Assembly (NCBI RefSeq): GCF_040839445.1
Contig: NZ_JBDPGJ010000003.1
Coordinates: 124,001 to 188,000 of the forward strand
Length of the DNA stretch: 64,000 nucleotides
Origin: Aquibium pacificus
GTDB lineage: Bacteria; Pseudomonadota; Alphaproteobacteria; Rhizobiales; Rhizobiaceae
Direction of reading: 5' to 3'
Below, piece after piece: positions 25,456 through 33,487 of this stretch; positions within the stretch are counted from its first letter, which is position 1; the number at the start of each line of letters is the position of its first letter. The position numbers and the translations under genes are program-made. The notes below the pieces were generated by a model. It searched no databases and had not been told where the DNA came from. It was given only the letters and a program-made list of their open reading frames with translations.

Positions 25456-26120
25456 GCGGCGATACCGAGCGCGCTTTCGAACATCCCGCGACCGTCCACA
25501 CCGCCATGGGCGGCTTCGATCAGGTTTTCGGGATGCGGCATGAGGCCAAGCACGTTGCCGCGCGCGTCGATGATGCCGGCGATGTCGTTGATGGAACCGT
25601 TCGGATTGGTGCCTTCGGCATAGCGGAAGACCACCTGGCCTTGGCCTTCGATCCGGGCGAGCGTCTCGGCATCGGCGAAATAATTGCCGTCGTGATGCGC
25701 GACCGGGCAGCGGATGACCTGGCCGGGTCGGTAGGCGCGGGTGAAGGGCGTGTTGGCGTTCGCCACCTCGAGCTTGACCTCACGGCAGACAAACTTCAGC
25801 GACGTGTTGCGCATCAGCGCGCCCGGAAGCAGGCCGGCCTCCAGCAGGATCTGGAAGCCGTTGCAGACGCCCATTACCATCACGCCCTGCCGGGCCTTCT
25901 CGGCCACGGCCCGCATGACCGGCATGCGTGCGGCGATCGCCCCGCAGCGCAGGTAGTCGCCATAGGAGAACCCGCCGGGGATGACGATCAGGTCGACGTC
26001 CGGGATTTCGGTGTCGGTCTGCCACACGGTGACGGGCGGCGATCCGGAGACCTTGGTCAGCGCCGCAATCATGTCGCGGTCGCGGTTGAGGCCGGGAAGG
26101 AGGACGACGGCTGATTTCAT
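25452..26120 (-). CDS. purQ: Phosphoribosylformylglycinamidine synthase, glutaminase subunit
   Basis: 222 residues. Class I glutamine amidotransferase: nucleophile Cys86 in GVCNGFQ, and the His-Glu dyad in LMPHPEN near the C-terminus. PGGFSYGDYLRCGAIAA is specific for PurQ. It supplies ammonia to PurL with PurS as bridge in purine synthesis. Its start overlaps the stop of a 47-codon open frame (ATGA), and its end overlaps the Wzm-like gene, so the core purine operon runs straight into the polysaccharide island. Confidence 0.97.
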   Translation of the reverse strand: MKSAVVLLPGLNRDRDMIAALTKVSGSPPVTVWQTDTEIPDVDLIVIPGGFSYGDYLRCGAIAARMPVMRAVAEKARQGVMVMGVCNGFQILLEAGLLPGALMRNTSLKFVCREVKLEVANANTPFTRAYRPGQVIRCPVAHHDGNYFADAETLARIEGQGQVVFRYAEGTNPNGSINDIAGIIDARGNVLGLMPHPENLIEAAHGGVDGRGMFESALGIAA

Positions 26121-26260
26121 GTGCTGGGTTCGAATGGTCTCTGGGGTTCGGCCAGTTCGCGTAGATCGAGACGCCGTTCGATGCGGTCGAACCGCTGTTC
26201 GTGGGGGACAAGGACGCCGTAGATGTTGTCAGTCTGGATCGAAATCATGGGGCCGCGCAT
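26117..26260 (-). CDS. Small open reading frame (47 aa) between purS and purQ
   Basis: Translation gives a peptide starting MRGPMISIQTDNIYGVLVP and containing the charged helix QRFDRIERRLDLRELAE. It would be cytoplasmic. The TGA overlaps the purQ ATG (ATGA), the arrangement seen for coupled genes, and it fills nearly all of the 203-bp gap between purS and purQ. A second in-frame ATG at 26248 gives 43 residues. No strong Shine-Dalgarno precedes either. I do not recognise a family; a non-coding spacer is possible. Confidence 0.45.
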   Translation of the reverse strand: MRGPMISIQTDNIYGVLVPHEQRFDRIERRLDLRELAEPQRPFEPST

Positions 26261-26323
26261 GGCATTCTGCCCGGGACTTCGTCCACCAACTTGTTTGTAA
26301 CGTCCGCCACGGAAGCCTCCGCG

Positions 26324-26569
26324 TCATGAACCGAGTGCGATACTATAGTTCTCGATCACCGTGTTCGCCAGAAGCTTGTCGCACATGGCCTTGAGGTCCG
26401 CCTCGGCCTTGGCGGGGTCGGAGCCTTCAAGTTCGACGTCGAAGACCTTTCCCTGCCGCACATGGCCGACGCCCTCGAAGCCAAGGGCGCCGAGCGCGCC
26501 TTCGATCGCCTTGCCCTGTGGGTCGAGCACGCCGTTCTTCAGCGTGACGGTGATTCGCGCCTTGATCAC
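26324..26569 (-). CDS. purS: Phosphoribosylformylglycinamidine synthase subunit PurS
   Basis: 81 residues, the standard size. KARITVTLKNGVLDPQGKAI and LGFEGVGHVRQGKVFDVEL are the conserved strands of PurS, which forms the bridge between PurQ and the small-type PurL. The start is GTG (ATC AAG follows). It lies 41 bases behind purC on the same strand. Confidence 0.95.
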   Translation of the reverse strand: MIKARITVTLKNGVLDPQGKAIEGALGALGFEGVGHVRQGKVFDVELEGSDPAKAEADLKAMCDKLLANTVIENYSIALGS

Positions 26570-26610
26570 GGCCCCGGATCCTTATCCTGGCGGATTTCCA
26601 ATGCCGCGGA

Positions 26611-27426
26611 TCAGTGCGGCTTGCCCCGGCCCTTGCCGTTGCCGTTGCTGGCCCCGGCGCCGGACGAGACGAGAACCGGCCCGCTCGGGCGCGGCGGCTC
26701 GTTCTCGTTCATGATGCCGAGACGCCGCGCGACTTCCTGATAGGCCTCGACGAGGCCGCCCATGTCGCGGCGGAACCTGTCCTTATCGAGCTTCTCGTTG
26801 GTTGCGACGTCCCACAGGCGGCAGGAGTCCGGCGAGATCTCGTCGGCGACCACGATGCGCATCATGTCGCCTTCGAAGAGCCGGCCGCATTCCATCTTGA
26901 AGTCGACGAGCTGGATGCCAACCCCGAGGAAGAGACCGGAGAGGAAGTCGTTGACGCGGATGGCGAGCGCCATAACGTCGTCGATCTCCTGCGGGGATGC
27001 CCATCCGAAGGCGGTAATGTGCTCTTCCGACACCATCGGGTCGTCGAGGGCGTCGGCCTTGTAGTAGAATTCGATTATCGAGCGCGGCAGTACGGTTCCT
27101 TCCTCGATGCCGAGCCGCTTCGAAAGCGATCCCGCCGCGATATTGCGCACGACGATCTCGAGCGGAATGATCTCGACTTCCTTGATCAGCTGCTCGCGCA
27201 TGTTGAGCCGGCGGATGAAGTGCGTCGGAATGCCCATGCGGTTCAGATGCGTGAAGATGTGCTCGGAAATGCGGTTGTTGAGCACGCCCTTCCCGTCGAC
27301 CACTTCATGCTTCTTCTTGTTGAAGGCGGTCGCGTCGTCCTTGAAGAACTGGACGAGCGTTCCCGGCTCCGGGCCCTCATAGAGTATCTTGGCCTTGCCT
27401 TCGTATATGCGGCGGCGACGGTTCAT
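26611..27426 (-). CDS. purC: Phosphoribosylaminoimidazole-succinocarboxamide synthase
   Basis: 271 residues. RIYEGKAKILYEGPE, NKKKHEVVDGKGVLNN, VDFKMECGRLFEGD and ADEISPDSCRLWD are the SAICAR synthetase signatures. The enzyme joins CAIR and aspartate with ATP. The last 25 or so residues form a Gly/Asn/Lys-rich tail (GNGKGRGKPH at the end) that extends past the usual 250-residue core; its role is unknown. It is the first gene of purC-purS-(small ORF)-purQ. Confidence 0.97.
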   Translation of the reverse strand: MNRRRRIYEGKAKILYEGPEPGTLVQFFKDDATAFNKKKHEVVDGKGVLNNRISEHIFTHLNRMGIPTHFIRRLNMREQLIKEVEIIPLEIVVRNIAAGSLSKRLGIEEGTVLPRSIIEFYYKADALDDPMVSEEHITAFGWASPQEIDDVMALAIRVNDFLSGLFLGVGIQLVDFKMECGRLFEGDMMRIVVADEISPDSCRLWDVATNEKLDKDRFRRDMGGLVEAYQEVARRLGIMNENEPPRPSGPVLVSSGAGASNGNGKGRGKPH

Positions 27427-27506
27427 GTGGTTTGCTCTGGTCCTTCTGGTGGAACGGGGACCGGTCGTGGGGCGGGGAATTCGCCAATACGGTATCTTGA
27501 AGCCGG

Positions 27507-27535
27507 TCTCTAGCGCACTTGCGCCTGCTTCTCAA
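27507..27535 (-). promoter_or_regulatory. Probable purC promoter
   Basis: On the minus strand a -35 TTGAGA (27535-27530) and a -10 TAGAGA (27512-27507) are 17 bases apart, with initiation expected near 27500, about 75 bases before the purC ATG. The 283-bp gap between purC and the divergent zeta gene must hold both promoters; for the plus strand a weaker TTGATT/CATATT pair lies at 27642-27668. Confidence 0.4.
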
Positions 27536-27709
27536 TGCGCAATTGCTCCGGCCCCCCTCCGTGCACAGGCAGGACCGGACGCGGGGGCCATATGCCTCGT
27601 CCCCGTTAGGCGGGCGCGGCGATCGGCCCGACCGATTCCTTTTGATTTGTGGTTCGGCTCGCCATATTGGAACCGGACGAGAATCGATCCCTGGCCGGAG
27701 GCATGCACC

Positions 27710-28030
27710 ATGGACAATCTGAAAAGCCGCAAGGATGCGTTCGAGAACAAGTTCGCGCACGACGAGGAACTGAAGTTCAAGTCGATGGCCCGCCGCAACA
27801 AGCTGCTCGGGCTGTGGGCCGCCGAGAAGCTCGGCAAGTCCGGCGACGACGCCGAAACATACGCCCGCGAGGTCGTGAAGGCCGACTTCGAGGAAGCCGG
27901 CGACGACGACGTGTTCCGCAAGGTCCGCAGGGATTTCGATGCCGCTGGCGTCGCCCAGTCTGACCACCAGATTCGCCGCACGATGGACGAATTGCTGGTC
28001 GTCGCGGCCGAGCAGATCAGCAAGGCCTGA
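27710..28030 (+). CDS. F1FO-ATPase inhibitor subunit zeta (DUF1476)
   Basis: 106 residues, nearly all helical. It contains RKDAFENKFAHDEELKFK and ARRNKLLGLWAAEKLG, the family hallmark, and the C-terminal helix DHQIRRTMDELLVVAAEQI. In Paracoccus this protein is the zeta subunit that plugs the F1 rotor with its N-terminus and blocks ATP hydrolysis. ATG at 27710 lies 3 bases after GGAGGCATGCACC. It is monocistronic: a strong intrinsic terminator follows at 28055-28079. Location beside purC is common in Rhizobiales. Confidence 0.93.
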   Translation: MDNLKSRKDAFENKFAHDEELKFKSMARRNKLLGLWAAEKLGKSGDDAETYAREVVKADFEEAGDDDVFRKVRRDFDAAGVAQSDHQIRRTMDELLVVAAEQISKA

Positions 28031-28054
28031 GCACCCGCGCTCTGGTGATACCGG

Positions 28055-28079
28055 AAAACCGCCCGCCCGGGCGGTTTTT
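28055..28079 (+). terminator. Intrinsic terminator after the zeta subunit gene
   Basis: AAAACCGCCC (28055-28064), loop GCCC, and GGGCGGTTTT (28069-28078) form a perfect ten-pair stem. The downstream side ends in a run of T followed by GCTTTTTC. It is the clearest terminator of the window and separates the zeta gene from the aldolase gene. Confidence 0.9.
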
Positions 28080-28140
28080 GCTTTTTCGGCCGGCGCTGCT
28101 CTGCTTTGATGCCGGCCGATCTCAGGGAGAGACCATACCG

Positions 28141-28914
28141 ATGAAGACCCTACTGGAGCGGCTCAACGAATGGGAAACGGTGTTCACGGCATGGTCGGGC
28201 GTTCCCGACCCGCTGACCGTCGAGATCATGGCGGGCCAGGGCTTCGATGCGGTCACGCTCGACATGCAGCATGGCGGGCATCACGAGGACAGCGTCCTGA
28301 GGAGCATTCCCGCCATCCTGCGAGCCAACAGCCATCCCCTGGTCAGGATCCCGGTCGGACGATTCGACATGGCGAGCCGCGCGCTCGATTTCGGCGCGGA
28401 AGGCGTCATCGCGCCGATGGTCAACTCGGTCGCGGATGCAAGGGCTTTCGCCGGGGCGATGAAGTACCCGCCGCTCGGCGAGCGGTCCTGGGGTCCCACC
28501 TTCGCGCTTCCGCGCAGCGCCGTCAGGAACGCCCAGGAATGGCTGCTCAACGCGAACGCCCGCACCATCGCCTTCGCCATGGTCGAGACGCGCCAGGCGC
28601 TCGACTGCCTCGACGGCATTCTCGAAACGCCGGGCATCGACGGCATCTTCGTCGGTCCGTCCGATTTCTCCATCGCCTGGACCAGGGGTGCGGCGATCGA
28701 CCCGACCCGGGAGGACATGATGGAGACGCTGGCCGACATCGGACGGCGCACGACGGCCGCCGGCAAGGTGGCGGCGATCTACATCACCAGTACCAACACG
28801 GTCGGCCGCTTCTCGCAGATGGGTTTCCGCTTCCAGGCGATCGCATCCGAGCACCGCGTCATCGCCGCAGGATCGGCGAGCCTGATCAAGGAAGCGCGCG
28901 ACAGCCTCGGGTAG
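28141..28914 (+). CDS. HpcH/HpaI family aldolase
   Basis: 257 residues. Class II pyruvate aldolase fold: catalytic His in LDMQHG (His44), substrate Arg in LVRIPVG, metal ligands Glu in VETRQAL and Asp in GPSDFS. Relatives cleave 4-hydroxy-2-oxo-heptanedioate, 2-keto-3-deoxy sugars acids or macrophomate-like compounds; the substrate cannot be decided here. ATG 28141 gives the normal N-terminus; an open frame from 28045 runs through the terminator and is not used. Confidence 0.88.
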   Translation: MKTLLERLNEWETVFTAWSGVPDPLTVEIMAGQGFDAVTLDMQHGGHHEDSVLRSIPAILRANSHPLVRIPVGRFDMASRALDFGAEGVIAPMVNSVADARAFAGAMKYPPLGERSWGPTFALPRSAVRNAQEWLLNANARTIAFAMVETRQALDCLDGILETPGIDGIFVGPSDFSIAWTRGAAIDPTREDMMETLADIGRRTTAAGKVAAIYITSTNTVGRFSQMGFRFQAIASEHRVIAAGSASLIKEARDSLG

Positions 28915-28928
28915 CGTTCAGCCACCCC

Positions 28929-29477
28929 TCAAAGCCGCGACAGGAACCGCGCGAAAACCATGGATCCCTCCGGCCATGGCCCGAAGCCGGCTTCGGCATT
29001 GATGTGGCCGGCCGCGCCTGCGTCTACGAAGAGCGATCCCCAGGCCGCCGCGATGTCTTCCGCCACGTCGAAATCGCAAAACGCATCGTTGCGGCTGGCG
29101 ATCACGACCGAAGGAAAGGGCAGGGGATCGCGCGGGTAGGGCCCGAACGTCATCAGGTGCTTCGGTCGGATATTCGCGTTGGCCACGTCGGGAGGTGCCA
29201 CGAAGAACCCGCCCGCCACCGGCTTGCGGATTTCGGAAAGTGCATGGATCGCGGTGGGAATGCCGAGCGAATGCGCGACCAGCACAACCGGCTTGTCGGC
29301 CGCGTTTGCGGCCGCTGCGACCACCGCCGCCCAGTCCTCGCGCACCGGCTTCGACCATTCCGCCTGTTCCACGCGTCGGGCCGTCGAGAGCTTGGTTTCC
29401 CAGCGGCTCTGCCAGTGGTCAGGGCCGGAATTGGTATAGCCGGGAATGATGAGAATGTCGGCGTCCTTGGCTTTCAT
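28929..29477 (-). CDS. RBBP9/YdeN-type serine hydrolase
   Basis: 182 residues. ILIIPGYTNSGPDHWQSRW at the start, nucleophile Ser in VAHSLGIP, Asp in ASRNDAFCDF and His in AGHINAEAGFG complete the triad. The family comprises small cytoplasmic alpha/beta hydrolases of mostly unknown substrate. ATG 29477 was selected because the conserved first strand follows within six residues. It is convergent with the aldolase gene, 14 bases apart. Confidence 0.85.
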   Translation of the reverse strand: MKAKDADILIIPGYTNSGPDHWQSRWETKLSTARRVEQAEWSKPVREDWAAVVAAAANAADKPVVLVAHSLGIPTAIHALSEIRKPVAGGFFVAPPDVANANIRPKHLMTFGPYPRDPLPFPSVVIASRNDAFCDFDVAEDIAAAWGSLFVDAGAAGHINAEAGFGPWPEGSMVFARFLSRL

Positions 29478-29536
29478 GGGCGCCCATGTAGCGGCCCGCC
29501 TTGCCGCCTGCAAGAAGCGCGGCGCCGGGCGGGACT

Positions 29537-29710
29537 TCAGCCCGCCCCTGTAGGGACGTTCGGCGCTTCCGTCGTTTGCTCCACGATCTTCTCGAAATAT
29601 CCGTCGGCATAGAGAAAGCCGCCGACCGCGAGGGAGACCGCCAGCGCCCACACCACGTAGCGCGTGATGCTGGGTCGGCGCTCCTCGAAACCATAATCGT
29701 ACTTCGCCAT
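29537..29710 (-). CDS. Small single-pass membrane protein (57 aa)
   Basis: The start MAKYDYGFEERRPSITRY is charged, followed by one membrane helix (VVWALAVSLAVGGFLYA) and a short tail. I do not recognise the family, but the clean charge pattern, the ATG and the location between purB and the hydrolase gene on the same strand make it a likely real gene. A longer open frame upstream reads through the purB 3' region and is a shadow. Confidence 0.6.
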   Translation of the reverse strand: MAKYDYGFEERRPSITRYVVWALAVSLAVGGFLYADGYFEKIVEQTTEAPNVPTGAG

Positions 29711-29775
29711 CGATGGCCTCCGTGGCCGCTCCCGATGGGCGCAAAACGCCGGCTCGCGCGTTCCGTTCCGCCGCG

Positions 29776-31083
29776 TCAGGCGGAGCCGAATACGCGGCGG
29801 AAGATCGTGTCCACGTGCTTGGTGTGGTAGCCGAGATCGAATTTTTCCCGGATGTCGCTTTCCGACAGCGCCGCGCGCACATCCTGGTCCGCGAGCAACT
29901 CCTCCAGAAAATCCTTGCCTTCCTCCCACACCTTCATCGCATTGCGCTGGACGAGGCGGTAGGAATCCTCCCGCGAGACCCCGGCCTGGGTGAGCGCCAG
30001 CAACACCCGCTGCGAGTGGACGAGTCCGCTGAACTTGTTCATGTTCTTCAACATGTTGTCGGGATAGACGACGAGCTTTTCCACCACATTGCTCAGCCGC
30101 GCCAGCGCGAAGTCAAGCGTGATCGTCGCGTCCGGTCCGATCATGCGCTCGACCGAGGAATGCGAGATGTCGCGCTCGTGCCACAGCGCCACGTTCTCCA
30201 TCGCCGGCAGGGCATAGGAGCGCACCATGCGGGCGAGCCCCGTCAGGTTCTCCGTCAGCACGGGATTGCGCTTGTGCGGCATGGCGGAGGAGCCCTTCTG
30301 GCCCGGCGAGAAATATTCCTCGGCCTCTAGGACCTCGGTCCGCTGCAGGTGCCTGATCTCGATCGCCAGCCGCTCGATGGAAGAGGCGATCACGCCGAGC
30401 GTGGCGAAGAACATGGCGTGGCGATCGCGCGGCACGACCTGCGTCGAGACCGGCTCGGGCTTCAGCCCCATCTTCTCGGCCACATGTTCCTCGACGCGCG
30501 GATCGATGTTGGCGAAGGTGCCGACCGCGCCCGAGATCGCGCAGGTGGCGATCTCCTCGCGCGCCGCCACGAGGCGGGAGCGGCAGCGGTCGAACTCGGC
30601 ATAGGCCTGCGCCAGCTTCACCCCGAACGTGGTCGGTTCGGCATGGATGCCGTGCGACCGGCCGATCGTGACCGTGTCCTTGTGCTCGAAGGCGCGCTTC
30701 TTCAGTGCCGCGAGCAGGCCGTCGATGTCGGCCAGGAGGATGTCGGAGGCGCGCGTGAGCTGCACGTTGAAGCAGGTGTCGAGCACGTCCGACGAAGTCA
30801 TGCCCTGATGGACGAAGCGGGCATCCGGCCCGACGATTTCGGCGAGGTGCGTCAGGAATGCGATGACGTCGTGCCGGGTCTCGCGCTCGATCTCGTCGAT
30901 CCGCGCCACGTCGAACTCGGCGCTGCCGCCCTTTTCCCAGATCGTGCGGGCAGCCTCCTCGGGAATGACGCCGATCTCGGCAAGGGCGTCGCAGGCATGC
31001 GCCTCGATCTCGAACCAGATCCTGAATTTCGTCTCGGGGGACCAGAGAGCGACCATTTCGGGCCGCGAATAGCGCGGGATCAT
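29776..31083 (-). CDS. purB: Adenylosuccinate lyase
   Basis: 435 residues. The fumarase/aspartase superfamily signature GSSAMPHKRNP lies near residue 265, with TSSDVLDTCFNVQL and RSHGIHAEPTTFG holding the catalytic His and Ser region. It releases fumarate from SAICAR and from adenylosuccinate. Together with purC, purS and purQ it makes four purine genes on the minus strand in this 6-kb region, though purB is separated from the others by genes on the plus strand. Confidence 0.97.
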   Translation of the reverse strand: MIPRYSRPEMVALWSPETKFRIWFEIEAHACDALAEIGVIPEEAARTIWEKGGSAEFDVARIDEIERETRHDVIAFLTHLAEIVGPDARFVHQGMTSSDVLDTCFNVQLTRASDILLADIDGLLAALKKRAFEHKDTVTIGRSHGIHAEPTTFGVKLAQAYAEFDRCRSRLVAAREEIATCAISGAVGTFANIDPRVEEHVAEKMGLKPEPVSTQVVPRDRHAMFFATLGVIASSIERLAIEIRHLQRTEVLEAEEYFSPGQKGSSAMPHKRNPVLTENLTGLARMVRSYALPAMENVALWHERDISHSSVERMIGPDATITLDFALARLSNVVEKLVVYPDNMLKNMNKFSGLVHSQRVLLALTQAGVSREDSYRLVQRNAMKVWEEGKDFLEELLADQDVRAALSESDIREKFDLGYHTKHVDTIFRRVFGSA

Positions 31084-31142
31084 GCGTTCATTCCCAGTTT
31101 TTCAGGAGGCACGCGCCGCTCTAGCAGACGATCGCGGTACGC

Positions 31143-31676
31143 TCAACGCACACGGGTCCCATGCCACAGGGAAACGGCCAATAAGGCCGGAAATCCGATG
31201 GGAATGAACAGCCTGATGCCCAGCACGCAGAAATGGTAGACGGCGGCGGCCACCGTGAAGACGAACTGGTACGTCCATTCGATCGAGAAGGCGGGTCCAT
31301 GCCAGGCCGCGTAGTAGGCGCGGTAGTAGAGCCCGAAGAGCAACGCCGTCGCGCCGATGGTGGCCGTGGCAAGGGCAACGACAAAGGTGGCGAAGCGGGT
31401 TTCGCGCCGCCGGTTGCCGGTGACGAACCCCGCCGCTATGACGCCGGGTGCGTAGGCGAACACCCCGCCGAGGGCAAAAAGCAGCGCGACCGCGAGCATC
31501 GCCATGCCGTCCTGCCAGGCATATCGCCAAATCGAGAGTGCCGCGCTCGCCGCCATGAGGCCGCCCCAGACGATCGATTCGATAAGGAGACGAAGGGCTG
31601 CTGTGGTCCTCGGCCTGGGCGCAGGAGGCACGGCGAACTCCGGAAGCGCGGGCGCGGAAATTCTTCTCGCTCTCAA
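31143..31676 (-). CDS. Hypothetical membrane protein, four helices
   Basis: 177 residues with four hydrophobic helices (for example VWGGLMAASAALSIWRYAW and FVVALATATIGATALLFGL). No named family recognised. The start is TTG at 31676 and overlaps the stop of the DUF2259 gene (TTGA), which implies coupled translation. It is located just behind purB but is more likely transcribed with DUF2259. Confidence 0.7.
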   Translation of the reverse strand: MRARRISAPALPEFAVPPAPRPRTTAALRLLIESIVWGGLMAASAALSIWRYAWQDGMAMLAVALLFALGGVFAYAPGVIAAGFVTGNRRRETRFATFVVALATATIGATALLFGLYYRAYYAAWHGPAFSIEWTYQFVFTVAAAVYHFCVLGIRLFIPIGFPALLAVSLWHGTRVR

Positions 31677-32395
31677 AGCCGTCCGGTGACCGCGATCCAG
31701 TGATAGTCCGGTCCTTCGAACCCGAAGCTCTCGATGGCGATCAGCACGGCATAGGACGGCTCTCCCGTGGCTGGATGGACGGTCTGGACGGCGCCGAGCC
31801 GGTATCCGAGGGGACAGTTTCGACTGCGGGGGATCGAATCGTCCTCATGCACGAGCGATACGGAACCGTTCTCCGTCAGATCGATACGAAGCAGCCGGAA
31901 ACCCATGGTTGGCCCGAGGTTCTCGCACCCCTGCGCATCGAGCGTGAATTCCTCCAGGCGGAACTCGATCGGATCGTCGACGGGCGGGATGACCGGACGA
32001 GGGTTCACCGCCATCCGGAACGGGTCGGCCGAAAGCTCCGTGATCGCGTTGGCGCCGGCTGTATGTCCCCGGTTCGCCGCGAATTCGGCGTCCGAAACGA
32101 TCGACTGGCCGGGTGCCCGCGCCTGCGCACGCGCGTCGCCTAAAGAGGCGTTCTCGTCCTGCAGCACGATGCGGATCGGCGTTCCTGGCACGAAGCCGTC
32201 GGATGCGATATCGATGTAGAACCTGTTCGCGTAAGGAAAGCCCGAGCCGTCCTGGACGCCATATTCCTCGAAGGCGAAGATCGACCCGTCGGCGCTGAAG
32301 CCGAGGATTTCGAGCTCCGAGACATTTCCCGCCCGCGCGGGACCGCCGGCGAGCATCGGGAGGAGAAGGAAAATCGCTGTCAGCAGTTTGGTCAT
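31673..32395 (-). CDS. DUF2259 family secreted protein
   Basis: 240 residues. A signal peptide ends around AGGPARAGN. The mature part starts VSELEILGFSADGSIFAFEE, which with the later YANRFYIDIASDGFVPG and the C-terminal SFGFEGPDYHWIAVTGRL matches the DUF2259 family of predicted periplasmic proteins. The function is unknown. Two Cys residues in the second half (DAQGCENLG and SRNCPLG) could form a disulfide bond. Confidence 0.8.
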   Translation of the reverse strand: MTKLLTAIFLLLPMLAGGPARAGNVSELEILGFSADGSIFAFEEYGVQDGSGFPYANRFYIDIASDGFVPGTPIRIVLQDENASLGDARAQARAPGQSIVSDAEFAANRGHTAGANAITELSADPFRMAVNPRPVIPPVDDPIEFRLEEFTLDAQGCENLGPTMGFRLLRIDLTENGSVSLVHEDDSIPRSRNCPLGYRLGAVQTVHPATGEPSYAVLIAIESFGFEGPDYHWIAVTGRL

Positions 32396-32443
32396 CGTCG
32401 AACTCCGGAAGGGCAGCCGATCCCGGCGCGGTTCTTCAGCCTA

Positions 32444-33487
32444 TCAGGATTCGCCGCGGCTTGCCCGCATGCGCTGCGACCAGGCTGGAAACAGATCGCC
32501 CTCGGACGCGGTTGCGTCGTGCACCGCGCGTGCGATCGCGCGCGCCATGGTCGACGCCGCGGTCGCGCAAAGGTCGACCATCCGGTCTCCTGCCGGGGTC
32601 TTCCCGGCGGCACCGGTGGACAGCGCGAACACGAGGTCGCCGTCGGCCGGGGTGTGTGCCGGCCAGAGCGCCCGGGCAAATCCGTCATGCGCGGCCATCG
32701 CCAGGCGTTTCGCGGCCGCCTTGGTCAGCACGGCATCCGTCGCGATCACCGCGATCGTGGTGTTTGCGGCGGGGGCGTTGCCGTCGCGGAACTTCAGCCG
32801 CACCTCGGCCGCGTCGGCGGGCATCGGCGCTGGCAGGCCGATACCGCCGAACTCGCCGCCGATCTCGAACGGCGCGGCCCAGAAGTTCGGCGTATTCCCG
32901 ACCGTTGCCGACCCGACGGCGTTCACCGCGACGAGCGCCGCGATGGTGATGCCATCTTCCGTCAGCGAAGAGGCGGTGCCGAGCCCGCCCTTCAGCCCGG
33001 CGGTGAGCGCACCGTATCCCGCGCCGGCCGTGCCGGTGCCAAACGCCTCGGCGGCGACGTTCGCCGCCTCGTAGCCGAGTTCGCGATAGGGCGGGTATCG
33101 CCCCCAGTCCTTGTCACCGCCGTTCACGAGATCGAACAGGATGGCGGCCGGCACGATCGGGATCGAAAGCCCGCGAACCTTGATGCCGATGCCCCCCTCG
33201 CGCAGCAATGCCTGCACCCCGGAGGCGGCGTCCAGCCCAAAGGCGGAGCCGCCGGAGAGCACGATCGCGTCCACCGTCTCGACCGCATTGTGGGGCTCGA
33301 GCAGGTCGGTTTCCCGCGTGCCCGGCGCGCCGCCGAGCACCTGGACCGCCGCGACCGTCGGCCGGTCGCACAGCACCGCCGTGACGCCGGAGCGCAGTAG
33401 AGGATCATGTGCGTTTCCGACGCGCAGCCCGGCTACGTCGGTCAGGGCGTTGCGCGGGCCGATCCGATGAACCATTCTGCCACTCAT
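32444..33487 (-). CDS. P1-family (DmpA/NylC-like) N-terminal nucleophile peptidase
   Basis: 347 residues. Conserved blocks NALTDVAGLRVGNAHD, LSGGSAFGLDAASGV and GLKGGLGTAS are followed by NTTIAVIATDA. In this family the precursor cuts itself before a Ser/Thr nucleophile; here Asn242-Thr243 is the probable site, giving a large alpha and a small beta chain. Characterised members are D-aminopeptidase DmpA, beta-peptidyl aminopeptidases and nylon-oligomer hydrolase NylC. No signal peptide. The ATG overlaps the stop of the binding-protein gene upstream (ATGA). Confidence 0.88.
   Translation of the reverse strand: MSGRMVHRIGPRNALTDVAGLRVGNAHDPLLRSGVTAVLCDRPTVAAVQVLGGAPGTRETDLLEPHNAVETVDAIVLSGGSAFGLDAASGVQALLREGGIGIKVRGLSIPIVPAAILFDLVNGGDKDWGRYPPYRELGYEAANVAAEAFGTGTAGAGYGALTAGLKGGLGTASSLTEDGITIAALVAVNAVGSATVGNTPNFWAAPFEIGGEFGGIGLPAPMPADAAEVRLKFRDGNAPAANTTIAVIATDAVLTKAAAKRLAMAAHDGFARALWPAHTPADGDLVFALSTGAAGKTPAGDRMVDLCATAASTMARAIARAVHDATASEGDLFPAWSQRMRASRGES

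Noticed and set aside
26126..26138. tRNA T-loop-like GGGTTCGAATGG
   Set aside because: No acceptor, D or anticodon arm can be folded around it, and it lies in a probable coding frame.
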